In this document: in pieces, positions 7,497 through 16,064 of the stretch
Layout: the number at the start of each line of letters is the position of its first letter
How positions within the stretch are numbered: position 1 is the first letter of the stretch
NCBI GenBank assembly: GCA_964632995.1
Contig: CAZWDL010000079.1
Span: 1 to 34,487 of the forward strand
Reading direction: 5' to 3'
Length of the DNA stretch: 34,487 nt
Origin: CAZWDL01 sp964632995
GTDB taxonomy: Bacteria > Bacteroidota > Bacteroidia > Chitinophagales > Saprospiraceae
Position numbers and translations under genes: made by a program
Notes under the pieces: model-generated
The model's database searches: none
The model's input: the letters and a program-made list of their open reading frames with translations, nothing else
Told to the model about the DNA's origin: nothing

Positions 7497-9494
7497 CTAT
7501 CGGATCAGAATTTCAACGATCTGGTCTCCCTTCTGAATATTGTGAACGACATCCATTCCTTTTTCAACACGCCCGAAGAGAGTGTAGTTGCCGTCGAGAT
7601 GAGGTGTTGGAGAATGAGTAATGAAAAACTGGGTAGATTCGGTATGATTACCGGCGGAGGCCATACCCAGATAGCCTTCCTGGTCATAATGGATGTTCGG
7701 CAATTCCGAGCGTATCGTAAATCCGGCCGGGTCATGGCTGGTGGAGGCAGCACCCTGGATAACGAAATTGGGGACTACCCGGTAAAAATATTTATTATTA
7801 TAAAAACCATTTTCCGCCAGTTCGATAAAATTAGCGACCGAAGCCGGCGCCTGTTCAGGCAGCAGGCGAAGGTGAATAACGCCTTTCGAAGTGTGCATCA
7901 GGGCCAGAGGCGCTATGGTGTATTCGCTTAGCAGTGACCAGTCAGTAGGCTTGGCGGGGAACAGGCCCGGCGCCGGCTCCTGGCCGCTGCGCAGATAATC
8001 GAGGGCGTTTTGCAGGGCGCGGTGGGTGAACAGGGCCTCTGTAGAATCGATATCGGCGATGGCACGCTCTAGAAAGGCAAGGCTGTCGAAAACGGTGGCA
8101 AAATTGCGGGCCGGCTGCATCAGTGCTTCTGCAGCGGGTTCCATCATGAGCGGTTCACCGCTCTCGATGGCTGCCTGGAAGTAGGCGCCCAGTTCTCTGG
8201 TGACCCGGCGGGAGCTGATGCCCGGCGAATTATTTCTGTTCTCACTGATCTTAGCCAGCGCCTGAACGGCAGCGCCACGCACCATCGGCGTTTCTGCCTG
8301 GTAACCGTAGCGGTAAATATAGCGAAGGTTCCAGGGCCACTCAGTTAATCCAGCCAACGCCGCCACTTTTACGAAAGGAGAGGGATCCTCGGCGAAGCGC
8401 TTGCGGAGCTGACTGTTGAGCGCCCCACGGTAGTCGGTGTAAAAGCCGGGGAGGTGTCGCAGGGCCGCAGCAAAAAGCGAAATCTGGCTCTGCCAAGGCA
8501 GGGAATCGCGGGTCATACGCCAGTAAGTGGTGGCGTCGCGGGAAACACCATGGTCGAGGAGGAACTGAGCCGCACGTGCCGAAACGTGAATATTGGGATG
8601 CTGCAGCGCTAATATCACTTCTTCGCTGACATCGTCGTAGTCGAAATTGGTAAAAGCACTTAAAATGTTACACTTCAGGCGATAATCATTTGTCAGCTTG
8701 TAGAGGCTGAGCAAGGCGGTCAGCGCCGCGGGGCTTCCCGTTTTGCCCAATCCAATGGCCAGGGCCATCTGAATACGCGGATCTTCTTCTCTGAGGATGA
8801 TCCTGGCCAGTTCAGGAGCTGCCGTACTGTCAAATTGCAGGTTGGGGCCCCGGGACAGGTAATTGGCGGCAATGAAGCGTACCGAATTGGGGTAGCGCTC
8901 GTCATTTACCATCTCTACCATCCGGGCGGTGACTTCGGGAACTGTCATACCCCGCAGCGCGTAGCGGTATATCCCCCAGCTCTGCCCTTCCAGCAAAGCG
9001 GTATCCTGTGCTTGGTAGGTCTGAATGGCGCCCAGCATCCGGAGGTTCTCCATGCTGCCGCACTTGCCGATGGCCTCCAGAATAGCCCGGTTGGCCTTGC
9101 TGTAAACGCCCAGTGTATCGTACTGATCGAAACCGGCCACTAGCAAGGGCTCGGCATCCGGACTTCCCGTCTGCCCCAATGCGTACGCCGCCGCAGCCCG
9201 CACTTCATCGACCCGGTCGGTCAGCAGGCCGGCCAGTGTGTCCAGGTATGCTTCATCCCGGATGGAAGCAAAAGCTTGCGCCGCCAGGTAGCGATAGGTG
9301 GGATTGCGGTGCTGAAAATAAAAGAGCAGACTGTCGGCCTGTTGTTCGTGTTGTAAGGTATAAATATGCTGAACCAGGGTGTCCTTTAAGTCGATGCTCA
9401 CATCCGTGAGCTCTTCTTCTTCGTAAGGCATGCAGGCCGTAAAAAAGACTCCCAGAAAAAGCAGCGACAAGTGGAGCAGGGTGCGATAAATCAT
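7497..9494 (-). CDS. HEAT-repeat lipoprotein with C-terminal cyclophilin domain
   Basis: The 665-residue protein has a lipoprotein signal (LFLGVFFTAC, lipidated Cys at about residue 21). A long alpha-helical HEAT/PBS-lyase-like repeat region follows (about 60-500), with units such as DEVRAAAAYALGQTGSPDAEPLL. A cyclophilin-type peptidyl-prolyl isomerase domain occupies about 525-665. Within it, the catalytic Arg572, Phe577 and Gln580 (YRVVPNFVIQGA) and the FFIT strand are kept. The human CypA Trp121 and His126 positions read His and Tyr. It probably folds or scaffolds proteins at the envelope, either on the periplasmic face or at the surface. The repeats may hold the substrate. It lies 35 bp upstream of gcvT and 167 bp after the PBP gene, with a small TTCGGA/TCCGAA hairpin (9554-9568) in that gap. 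Confidence 0.88.
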   Translation of the reverse strand: MIYRTLLHLSLLFLGVFFTACMPYEEEELTDVSIDLKDTLVQHIYTLQHEQQADSLLFYFQHRNPTYRYLAAQAFASIRDEAYLDTLAGLLTDRVDEVRAAAAYALGQTGSPDAEPLLVAGFDQYDTLGVYSKANRAILEAIGKCGSMENLRMLGAIQTYQAQDTALLEGQSWGIYRYALRGMTVPEVTARMVEMVNDERYPNSVRFIAANYLSRGPNLQFDSTAAPELARIILREEDPRIQMALAIGLGKTGSPAALTALLSLYKLTNDYRLKCNILSAFTNFDYDDVSEEVILALQHPNIHVSARAAQFLLDHGVSRDATTYWRMTRDSLPWQSQISLFAAALRHLPGFYTDYRGALNSQLRKRFAEDPSPFVKVAALAGLTEWPWNLRYIYRYGYQAETPMVRGAAVQALAKISENRNNSPGISSRRVTRELGAYFQAAIESGEPLMMEPAAEALMQPARNFATVFDSLAFLERAIADIDSTEALFTHRALQNALDYLRSGQEPAPGLFPAKPTDWSLLSEYTIAPLALMHTSKGVIHLRLLPEQAPASVANFIELAENGFYNNKYFYRVVPNFVIQGAASTSHDPAGFTIRSELPNIHYDQEGYLGMASAGNHTESTQFFITHSPTPHLDGNYTLFGRVEKGMDVVHNIQKGDQIVEILIR

Positions 9495-9661
9495 TCCTTT
9501 TGCTGGTTTGCTAAAAAATAAAGAAGGGCTCCGGCGTCCGGCAGGAACTCAAATTCGGACCTTCCGAAAACAAATGGGGAACGACTTCTTTCAAAACGTG
9601 AAAATAGAGGCTTTAGCGGGAAGAAAAAAATATCCTTTCCCAAGAAGATTAACCCAACTGT

Positions 9662-12298
9662 TCACTGCTGCTGCTGCTGCTGCTGATTATTCTCCGACTG
9701 GGGTTCTCTTTGCTGACGGAACGCTTCGTCACCGAACATATCTTCTGAAAAGACATCCTCTTCAAATTTGTCTTCCATGTCCATTCCCGGCGCAGTATTA
9801 TCGTATTCCGAACAATCCAGTTCGATACCCAGATCGCCTGCCGGGCGCTGGAATCGCGTGGAGGGATCGTAATCGGCCGACTCGCTTTCTTCCAGGCGCT
9901 TGATAAAGGCTTTGAAGAAAGGTTTGGCCATGTAGGCGCCCTGGCCGCGGGAAGGCGACAGGAAATGGATCCACCGGTCTTCGGCGCCGACCCAGGTACC
10001 GACGACCAGGTTGGGGGTGACGCCCATGAACCATCCGTCAACGTAGTCATTCGTGGTGCCCGTTTTTCCACCGATATCACTCTTCAGCCCGTACATGCCG
10101 GTGGCGGCGTAGCGTAGCATTTCGACCATCACATAGTTGGCGTTCGGGGGCAGGGCGGCGCGTTCTTCCGGCATTTCTTCGAAGATGAGGCGCCCGTTTT
10201 TATCCTCAATACGCAGAATGTAAGTCGGTTTATTGTGGTAGCCGTTATTGGCGAAAGTGGTGTAGGCGCCGGTCATCTGCATGACGGTCAGGTCAGTGGC
10301 GCCCAGGCAGATGGACGGTACGCGCGGTACGCGCAGCCGGCCGTTGGCGTAGCGGCCGCTGGTGTCGATGCCCATATTGTGTACCAAGCTTCGGACGGGC
10401 TGTGTATCACCGATCTGCTTCATGAGGTAAACCGAAACGGTATTTACCGACTGGCGCAGCGCCTGCTTGAGATTGTATAATTCGCCGGAGTATCTGCCGG
10501 TAAAATTCTCGGGGGTCCATTTGTCCAGCAAGCCGAAGGAGCCGTCGCCGGGAGTGATGGTTCGGGCCCAGTCATACACCTGGTAACAGGGGGAAAACCC
10601 AAGCCGGTCAATGGCGGTGGCGTAGATGAAAGGTTTGAAGGTAGATCCTACCTGCCGGTAAGTGCGCACGTGATCGTACTGGAAATACTTGTGATTGATC
10701 CCGCCGATCCATACTTTGACGTGGCCGGTAACGGGTTCTACAGCGAGAATGCCGGTCTGGAAGAAAAAGCGATGATACTTGATGGAATCAAGCGGAGTCA
10801 GTACAGTGTCTTTTTCAAGGTTTTCCGTTTCGTAGGTGAACACCCGCATTTTGGTGGGAGTGCCGAAGTTTTCCTCCACCTTGTCCTGCAAAGCCTGCCA
10901 TTGAGTGGTGAGCGTGGGGAAGAACTCACTATTCATGATCCGGCGGTACTCGGCTACCTGTTCGGAGCTGATGTACCCCAGGGAAAGCATATTGGCGAGA
11001 AAGCCGGGCTCCTTCTGTTCGTTGACCATGCGTACGATCTCGCGGTCGTCTACGTGAAACTCAAATCCTTCGAAGCGTTTTTCGATACTTTCCGTAATGT
11101 CAGAGAGATAGTGCTCGCGCATCTTCTGGTAGCGTTCCGTTTCCCGGATGAGCCGTTGGAGGGTTTCCTGGCGCAGCTCTACCGGCATTTCTTTATCGGA
11201 TCCCGTTTTGTAAGTCCAGGGATCCCGGTCATAGCGCCCCCATTCTTTGGCCAGGTCTTTTTGCAACCCGGCCATATGATTCATCATTTCCTCCTCTGCA
11301 ATCTTTTGCAGCTGGGGGTCAATGGTCGTATATATTTTAAGCCCGTCGGTATAGATATTATAGGCCGAGCCGTCGGATTTTCTGTTTTCCGGCCGGTTGA
11401 GGATTTCCTTGACATCTTTGGCCAGCTCGGCCCGGAAATAGGTGGCGATGCCGTCGATATGCGATTTGCGGGTATAGCGCAGGCCCAGGGGCAGCGTTTT
11501 GAGAGAGTCGTATTCCGTTTTGGAGAGGAGCTCGTTTTTCTCCATCTGTTTGAGGACCACGTTGCGCCGTTGATGGGCGAGTTCGGGGCGGGTCAGCGGG
11601 TTGTAGAAGGAAGGGTTTTTTAACATACCTATCAGCATTGCGGCTTCCTGAATGCGCAACGAATCCTGAGAAGTATCGAAGTAGGTTTCAGCCGCCGCCT
11701 TGATACCGTAAGACTGGTAGAGGAACTCAAATTTATTGAGATACATGGCGATGATCTCCTCCTTGGTATAGCGGCGTTCCAGCCGGACGGCGATGATCCA
11801 TTCCTTCAGTTTCTGGATTACGCGTTTGGGCATGTTGGTAGCGCGTTGCCCGGTGAAGAGCAACTTGGCTAGCTGCTGGGTGATGGTGCTGGCGCCGCCG
11901 GAGCTCTCTTGTCCCAGGAGGACGGTTTTAACCGCCACCCGGCCTAGGGCCTGAAAGTCTATCCCGCTATGCTGATAGTATCGCTCATCTTCGGTAGCAA
12001 TGAGCGCATTGACCAGGTCCTTGTCGAGCTGGTCGAAAGTCACCGGTACCCGGTTTTCCAGATAGTAACGCCCCAGAACCTCGCCGTTGGAGGCATAAAT
12101 CTGGGTGGCTTCCTCGCTTCTGGGGTTCTCCAGCTGTTCTACCGAAGGCAGATCGGTGAAAGACAGCGCCACGAAGACGAGGATTACGGAAATGATGCCT
12201 GCAAAAGTGAGGTACCACATCCATCGAACGATCCGCCGGTAATTCGGATTGTCCGTACCGTTAAAGAACTGGTCAATTATATTGCGCATGTACTCCAT
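9662..12298 (-). CDS. mrcA: Class A penicillin-binding protein 1A (transglycosylase/transpeptidase)
   Basis: The 878-residue bifunctional enzyme polymerises lipid II into glycan strands and cross-links the peptides in the periplasm. One membrane anchor (about residues 28-48) is followed by a GT51 domain with catalytic Glu103 in ATEDERYYQHSGID and the GGASTITQQLAK motif. The transpeptidase domain has the nucleophile Ser552 in GSTFKP, an SVN motif (RQSVNTVS) and KTGT near residue 745. A charged tail ends in QQ-rich sequence. The last seven codons before the stop are a CAG run. It begins 49 bp after aroB, so the two are probably cotranscribed. The start is MEYMRN; a second ATG lies at codon 4. 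Confidence 0.95.
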   Translation of the reverse strand: MEYMRNIIDQFFNGTDNPNYRRIVRWMWYLTFAGIISVILVFVALSFTDLPSVEQLENPRSEEATQIYASNGEVLGRYYLENRVPVTFDQLDKDLVNALIATEDERYYQHSGIDFQALGRVAVKTVLLGQESSGGASTITQQLAKLLFTGQRATNMPKRVIQKLKEWIIAVRLERRYTKEEIIAMYLNKFEFLYQSYGIKAAAETYFDTSQDSLRIQEAAMLIGMLKNPSFYNPLTRPELAHQRRNVVLKQMEKNELLSKTEYDSLKTLPLGLRYTRKSHIDGIATYFRAELAKDVKEILNRPENRKSDGSAYNIYTDGLKIYTTIDPQLQKIAEEEMMNHMAGLQKDLAKEWGRYDRDPWTYKTGSDKEMPVELRQETLQRLIRETERYQKMREHYLSDITESIEKRFEGFEFHVDDREIVRMVNEQKEPGFLANMLSLGYISSEQVAEYRRIMNSEFFPTLTTQWQALQDKVEENFGTPTKMRVFTYETENLEKDTVLTPLDSIKYHRFFFQTGILAVEPVTGHVKVWIGGINHKYFQYDHVRTYRQVGSTFKPFIYATAIDRLGFSPCYQVYDWARTITPGDGSFGLLDKWTPENFTGRYSGELYNLKQALRQSVNTVSVYLMKQIGDTQPVRSLVHNMGIDTSGRYANGRLRVPRVPSICLGATDLTVMQMTGAYTTFANNGYHNKPTYILRIEDKNGRLIFEEMPEERAALPPNANYVMVEMLRYAATGMYGLKSDIGGKTGTTNDYVDGWFMGVTPNLVVGTWVGAEDRWIHFLSPSRGQGAYMAKPFFKAFIKRLEESESADYDPSTRFQRPAGDLGIELDCSEYDNTAPGMDMEDKFEEDVFSEDMFGDEAFRQQREPQSENNQQQQQQQ
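9665..9685 (-). repeat. (CAG)7 microsatellite coding the polyQ tail of PBP1A
   Basis: Seven exact CTG units on the plus strand (CAG on the coding strand) end right before the TGA stop at 9662-9664. A looser Gln/Asn/Glu-rich stretch precedes it. Because the unit is three bases, slippage would change only the number of terminal glutamines and not the frame. Confidence 0.9.
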
Positions 12299-12347
12299 AT
12301 CGAGAGCGATAATTATTTGAAGGTAAAGATACGAATTCCCCGATGGT

Positions 12348-13415
12348 TTAACGGCCAGGCAAGCCCTTGTAGTACAACAAACTGTCTTCTATGTGAGATG
12401 GTTCCGCTGTACAGTTGACTTTTACGCTGCCGGGGGCCGGCAACAGGGAGAAATTGATCTTGCCTCCCTCGTTTTTCTTGTCATTTTTCATCAGCTGCAG
12501 CAAGGGGTCAAAATGCCTTTCTTCCAGGGGATAATGTCCGTAAATCCGCAGCAAAAAGTGGCTGATGGTCTCCAGGTCTTCTGCGGGCAGACCGAGCAGG
12601 CGGGAGGATAGAAAGGCTTCACATACCATGCCCACCGCGACGGCTTCTCCGTGCAGGAGTGGCTCAGCGCTGTTGAGCGCGAAGCTTTCGATTGCGTGGC
12701 CGATGGTGTGGCCGAAGTTTAATGCTTTACGCAAGCCCTGTTCCAGCGGATCTTCTTTCACAATATCCTGTTTGATACTCAGGGAGGGTCCGATCAGGGA
12801 GGGCCAATCTACCGCATCAAGTGCTTCAATTTTCCGGATTGTCCGCCACTGCTCCTCATCGGCAATCAGGCTGTGTTTGATGATCTCGGCAAATCCACTG
12901 CGCAACTCTTCCCGGGGCAGCGTGTCGAGAAATGCGGGATCGATAAAAACGGCCTGCGGATCACAAAACAGCCCAATGCTGTTCTTCACCTGGGCAAAGT
13001 CAATACCCAGTTTGCCGCCGATAGAAGCGTCCACCTGTGAAAGCAGGGTGGTGGGGACCTGCACAAAATCGACCCCGCGTTTGAAAGTCGAGGCGCAAAA
13101 GCCGCCCATATCGCCGATGACCCCGCCCCCCAGGTTGATGAGCAGCGACTGCCGGTCGATCCGGGCGTCCATCATTTGCTTCCAGATGGAAGCGCAGGTT
13201 TCGAGTTTTTTGTGCTGCTCTCCGGGTGGAACGACGACCGTTGTCCACTCGTATGCCTCCAGCAGCGGCTCCAATCGCGGAAGGCACAAGGCCTCCGTGT
13301 TCTCATCTGCTATTATACAGAGCCTGGAATACGCCTTGCTTTTCAGGAAGCGGCTCATCGGCCCGCCCAGCGGGCCCAGGTTTATATCGTACTCATTTAT
13401 AGTGATGATGTCCAT
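12348..13415 (-). CDS. aroB: 3-dehydroquinate synthase
   Basis: The 355-residue cytoplasmic enzyme converts DAHP to 3-dehydroquinate, step two of the shikimate pathway, using NAD and a divalent metal. The family signatures are in order: PPGEQHKKLET, the nucleotide-binding LGGGVIGDMGGFCASTFKRG, PTTLLSQVDASIGGKLGID, the metal-site region FAEIIKHSLIAD, and LNFGHTIGHAIE with the metal His. The length is normal. A terminator-like hairpin (13469-13492) separates it from the upstream ABM-like gene, so it probably has its own promoter. The class A PBP gene starts 49 bp downstream. aroA, for a later step, is 3 kb away on the opposite strand. Confidence 0.95.
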   Translation of the reverse strand: MDIITINEYDINLGPLGGPMSRFLKSKAYSRLCIIADENTEALCLPRLEPLLEAYEWTTVVVPPGEQHKKLETCASIWKQMMDARIDRQSLLINLGGGVIGDMGGFCASTFKRGVDFVQVPTTLLSQVDASIGGKLGIDFAQVKNSIGLFCDPQAVFIDPAFLDTLPREELRSGFAEIIKHSLIADEEQWRTIRKIEALDAVDWPSLIGPSLSIKQDIVKEDPLEQGLRKALNFGHTIGHAIESFALNSAEPLLHGEAVAVGMVCEAFLSSRLLGLPAEDLETISHFLLRIYGHYPLEERHFDPLLQLMKNDKKNEGGKINFSLLPAPGSVKVNCTAEPSHIEDSLLYYKGLPGR

Positions 13416-13468
13416 GTCAGATCATGCTGAGTTGCGTAGGCAATTAGAAAAAAATCCCTGCAAGCCGA

Positions 13469-13492
13469 AAAAAGAGCCCGGGGATATCCCCG
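13469..13492 (-). terminator. Intrinsic terminator after the ABM-like gene
   Basis: Read on the minus strand, CGGGG-ATAT-CCCCG (13492-13479) is followed by GGCTCTTTTTTC, a short GC-rich stem plus a T run. It lies 18 bp beyond the stop of the gene at 13510-13818 and 54 bp before aroB, so it should separate the two transcripts. Confidence 0.65.
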
Positions 13493-13509
13493 CCGCGTAC
13501 TTTTTGATT

Positions 13510-13818
13510 CTACCTGGCTTCGGTTTCCACCTCCCGGATCACCTCTATGCTCCAGGCTTCAGGACGTCCGTCAAACAGTTTTTTAGTGCGGCTCCAGGTG
13601 CTGCGGAACAGGTCGGAGTGCCGGTAACGATCGAGCGCCGCCTCACTTTCCCAAAAGCTGTAAGTGAACAGCACATTATCGGGCTCCCGGCAGTGCCAGA
13701 GCTCCAGGTGCCGGCACCCTTCGAAGCCGCGAATGTGCGGACTGCTTTTATCAAAAATATCCAGAAAATCATCCACCGTGTCGGGGCGGAAGGTCATTTT
13801 GACAATTCTTTTAATCAT
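13510..13818 (-). CDS. Antibiotic biosynthesis monooxygenase (ABM)-fold small protein
   Basis: The 102-residue protein matches the dimeric ferredoxin-like ABM family. It has an N-terminal strand MIKRIVKMTFRP, a helix with FLDIFDKSSPHIRGFEGCRHLELW, then VLFTYSFWESEAALDRYRHSDLF. The W-x-S/D-x-x-A-x-x-x-H/Y-x-x-S/T pattern (WESEAALDRYRHSDLF) is typical. Family members include heme-degrading or quinol monooxygenases and signalling proteins, so the substrate cannot be predicted. It begins six bases after the stop of the DUF62 gene and is almost certainly cotranscribed with it. A terminator follows. Confidence 0.85.
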   Translation of the reverse strand: MIKRIVKMTFRPDTVDDFLDIFDKSSPHIRGFEGCRHLELWHCREPDNVLFTYSFWESEAALDRYRHSDLFRSTWSRTKKLFDGRPEAWSIEVIREVETEAR

Positions 13819-13824
13819 AGGCTT

Positions 13825-14616
13825 TTAAGATTCGCGCTCTTGTTCGGTTTCGTGAAAATCTACCTGTATCGTATCCTCTACTTGCAATCCGAGCAAGCTG
13901 CCGGCTTTGCCCATATTGATCGAGATTTCCATTAAATCGGCGGAATTGAACCAGCAGAGCGTTTCGCCAACAGGCACCTCGTAATAGTGGTGGCTGATTT
14001 TGGTGATCGGGTCGTGGCGTTTGAAAAACAGCGAAAAAGGGCGCTGGCGGCCTACCTGCTCAAACAGTTCCCGTGAAATATTGACGATAGCGTTCTCATA
14101 ATTGTCGATGTGAATAACGGAGCCGCGGATACGAGCGGGGCCGATGACCGGTTGAAAGGTGATCCGCCGCACAATTTCTCCTGCCGGCGGTCCCAGTTCG
14201 TTCCAGGGCTTGCCTTCCAGTAGTTGAGCGACAGCTTCGGCAAAGACCGTACTCAGCGGGAAGCGATCCTTTTCCGGAAACGGCAATACCACAATATCCT
14301 CGGGAAGCGGATCGAAAATAAGCGAAAAAAGACCGTTATCCGGTCCGATAAAATAATGGCCACCCTCCCGGACGAGCAGGAACCGGTGGTCCGGGCTGTA
14401 CAGGTCATTCACACTTATTAAGTGAATACTGCCTGCCGGAAAACAGGGCCAGGCCTGCTTAAAGAGGAAAGCAGCCTGAACGATATCGTAGTTATTGACC
14501 TGATGGGTAATATCGATCAGGTTGAGCCGCTCATCCCTTTGCAACAGGGCGCCCTTGATGACGGCTACATAGTAGTCTTTCTGGCCGAAATCTGTAGTAA
14601 GGGTTACGACGGGCAT
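13825..14616 (-). CDS. S-adenosyl-L-methionine hydrolase (DUF62, adenosyl-chloride/fluoride synthase family)
   Basis: The 263-residue protein opens with VVTLTTDFGQKDYYVAVIKGAL, with the TDFG signature that binds SAM in fluorinase, chlorinase and SAM hydroxide adenosyltransferase. It also has DITHQVNNYDIVQAAF, HLISVNDLYSPDHRFLLV (Asp and Arg of the conserved triad) and GPDNGLFSLIF. The C-terminal beta-barrel starts near 165. Most bacterial homologues split SAM to adenosine and methionine with water. The length fits these hydrolases, and I see no sign of the extra loop known from fluorinase. It leads a two-gene unit with the ABM-like gene and diverges from phoH across a structured 430-bp region. 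Confidence 0.88.
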   Translation of the reverse strand: MPVVTLTTDFGQKDYYVAVIKGALLQRDERLNLIDITHQVNNYDIVQAAFLFKQAWPCFPAGSIHLISVNDLYSPDHRFLLVREGGHYFIGPDNGLFSLIFDPLPEDIVVLPFPEKDRFPLSTVFAEAVAQLLEGKPWNELGPPAGEIVRRITFQPVIGPARIRGSVIHIDNYENAIVNISRELFEQVGRQRPFSLFFKRHDPITKISHHYYEVPVGETLCWFNSADLMEISINMGKAGSLLGLQVEDTIQVDFHETEQERES

Positions 14617-15046
14617 ATAATTAAATGAATATTAAATTTTTGATTTCAGAGTGAGCACTATCGCCTCATCACTGCTAAATCCTTATTTTCACCACAAAGA
14701 TAAAATAAGTACTCGTAAGTAAGTGAAAGCGGGAGCAAACTCCTGAAACGTTACAGCAGGTAAGGCCTGCCCACCAGTTCCGGATTCAATTTGCCGGGGG
14801 AAACTATTCCTCTCCGGATTTTGTTTCGATATTGATTTAAAAATACTGTCTCCTGGCAGCAGTCCGGCTCAGGCGTCGGATATCGAAGGCAGACAGCGTA
14901 TTATTTGTTGTTTCGCAAGGCGATAGCGCCTGTTATTGCGAATTTTTCATTCACGAAAGAGGAATAGGTCGGCAAAAGAATACTGAAAACACCTGCCGGT
15001 CGAGTACTGGCGTGGGCCCCGTGCCTCTTTAAAAGGAGCTTGTATA
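14617..15046. other. 430-bp divergent intergenic region with several stable hairpins
   Basis: No gene was found. Three ordered inverted repeats lie between the DUF62 gene and phoH. First, TCCGGA (14779-14784) pairs with 14813-14818, enclosing GGGGAA (14797-14802)/TTCCTC (14807-14812), followed by a TTTTGTTT tract. Second, TTCGATAT (14825-14832) pairs with ATATCGAA (14880-14887), with CTGTCT/AGACAG (14846-14851/14891-14896) as an alternative. Third, TTCGCAAGGCG (14912-14922) pairs with CGCC...TTGCGAA (14927-14930, 14936-14942), followed by five T. The last resembles a terminator or attenuator about 100 bp before phoH. Promoters for both genes must lie here, but none fits the consensus well. 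Confidence 0.55.
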
Positions 15047-15049
15047 TTG
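15032..15049 (+). promoter_or_regulatory. Strong ribosome binding site with TTG start for phoH
   Basis: AAAGGAG (15032-15038) lies eight bases before TTG at 15047. This is a near-perfect Shine-Dalgarno in a window where almost no other gene has one, and it decides the phoH start. The use of TTG together with a strong Shine-Dalgarno suggests deliberately set translation. Confidence 0.8.
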
Positions 15050-16054
15050 AGTGAAATTATTTTAACTGTCGAAGGTGTTGACCCCGTTGAACTTTACGGG
15101 CAACAGAATGTAAAACTGAATCTTCTGCGGAAAGCTTTTCCGGAAGTTACCATTACTTCCCGCGGAAACAGCCTGAAACTCGTCGGAGAAAAGAAATATA
15201 CCCAAAAGGCAAAATCCAAATTCGAATTGCTGGTGCGCCTGCTGAAAGAACACGACGAATTGACGGTTCAGATGGTGGAGGATGTGCTGAGTGGAGAAAA
15301 TCCCTTTGCTTCCCGGGTGAGCGGCAGCAGCAGTAAAACTATCGTACACGGCCGCGGTGGTAAACAAATCAAAGCCAAGACGCAGAATCAGAAACGCCTG
15401 ATCGAAGCGTCCTCCAATAGTGATATCGTCTTTGCCGTAGGACCGGCCGGTACAGGGAAAACCTATACCGCGGTAGCCCTCGCCGTACAGGCGTTGAAAA
15501 ACCGCCTGGTCAAAAAAATCATCATGACCCGCCCGGCGGTGGAAGCCGGGGAAAACCTGGGCTTTCTGCCCGGCGACCTCAAGGAGAAGATTGATCCCTA
15601 CCTGCGGCCGCTTTACGATGCACTGGACGATATGCTGCCGGCTCAAAAGCTGGAGTATTTCATGCAAACCCGCGTCATTGAAATTGCACCGCTGGCCTTT
15701 ATGCGTGGCCGGACACTGGACAATGCCTTCATCATTCTGGATGAAGCGCAGAACTGTTCCACCATGCAGCTGAAGATGTTCCTTACCCGGCTCGGGCCTA
15801 CGGCTAAGTGTATCATCACCGGCGACTTGTCGCAGGTGGATTTACCTTACCACCAAAAGTCGGGGCTGCGACGGGCTATCGATCTGCTGGGCCACCTCGA
15901 TGGCATCGAAACCGTTCGCCTGAGCGCCGAAGACGTGGTTCGCCACCGCCTGGTCAAGGAAATTATCAATGCTTACGAGAAATCGGATGAAAACCGCCGG
16001 AATAAAGATAACCGCGGAGAACAAGCCAGCGAAAATATTCGCGAAAAGGAATAA
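15047..16054 (+). CDS. phoH: PhoH family ATPase
   Basis: The 335-residue cytoplasmic protein has an N-terminal KH-like region (about 1-75, VDPVELYGQQNVKLNLLRKAFP), a basic linker, then the PhoH P-loop domain. Walker A is GPAGTGKT (132-139), Walker B is FIILDEAQN (about 228-236), and sensor-like ITGDLSQVDLP follows. This is the YbeZ/PhoH form, an ATPase linked to RNA metabolism and 16S rRNA maturation with YbeY in other bacteria. No ybeY is seen here. It starts with TTG behind a strong Shine-Dalgarno. The C-terminal 20 residues are a charged Asn/Lys/Glu tail. A 68-codon gene starts 11 bases downstream. Confidence 0.94.
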   Translation: MSEIILTVEGVDPVELYGQQNVKLNLLRKAFPEVTITSRGNSLKLVGEKKYTQKAKSKFELLVRLLKEHDELTVQMVEDVLSGENPFASRVSGSSSKTIVHGRGGKQIKAKTQNQKRLIEASSNSDIVFAVGPAGTGKTYTAVALAVQALKNRLVKKIIMTRPAVEAGENLGFLPGDLKEKIDPYLRPLYDALDDMLPAQKLEYFMQTRVIEIAPLAFMRGRTLDNAFIILDEAQNCSTMQLKMFLTRLGPTAKCIITGDLSQVDLPYHQKSGLRRAIDLLGHLDGIETVRLSAEDVVRHRLVKEIINAYEKSDENRRNKDNRGEQASENIREKE

Positions 16055-16064
16055 ACACTTTACC

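Noticed and set aside
10670..11623. Long plus-strand frame antisense to PBP1A
   Set aside because: It is explained by the codon bias of the true gene on the minus strand, whose motifs are unmistakable.
15969..16064. Longer start for the small gene after phoH
   Set aside because: The extension is a second frame inside phoH; the ATG at 16065 gives a natural N-terminus just after the phoH stop.
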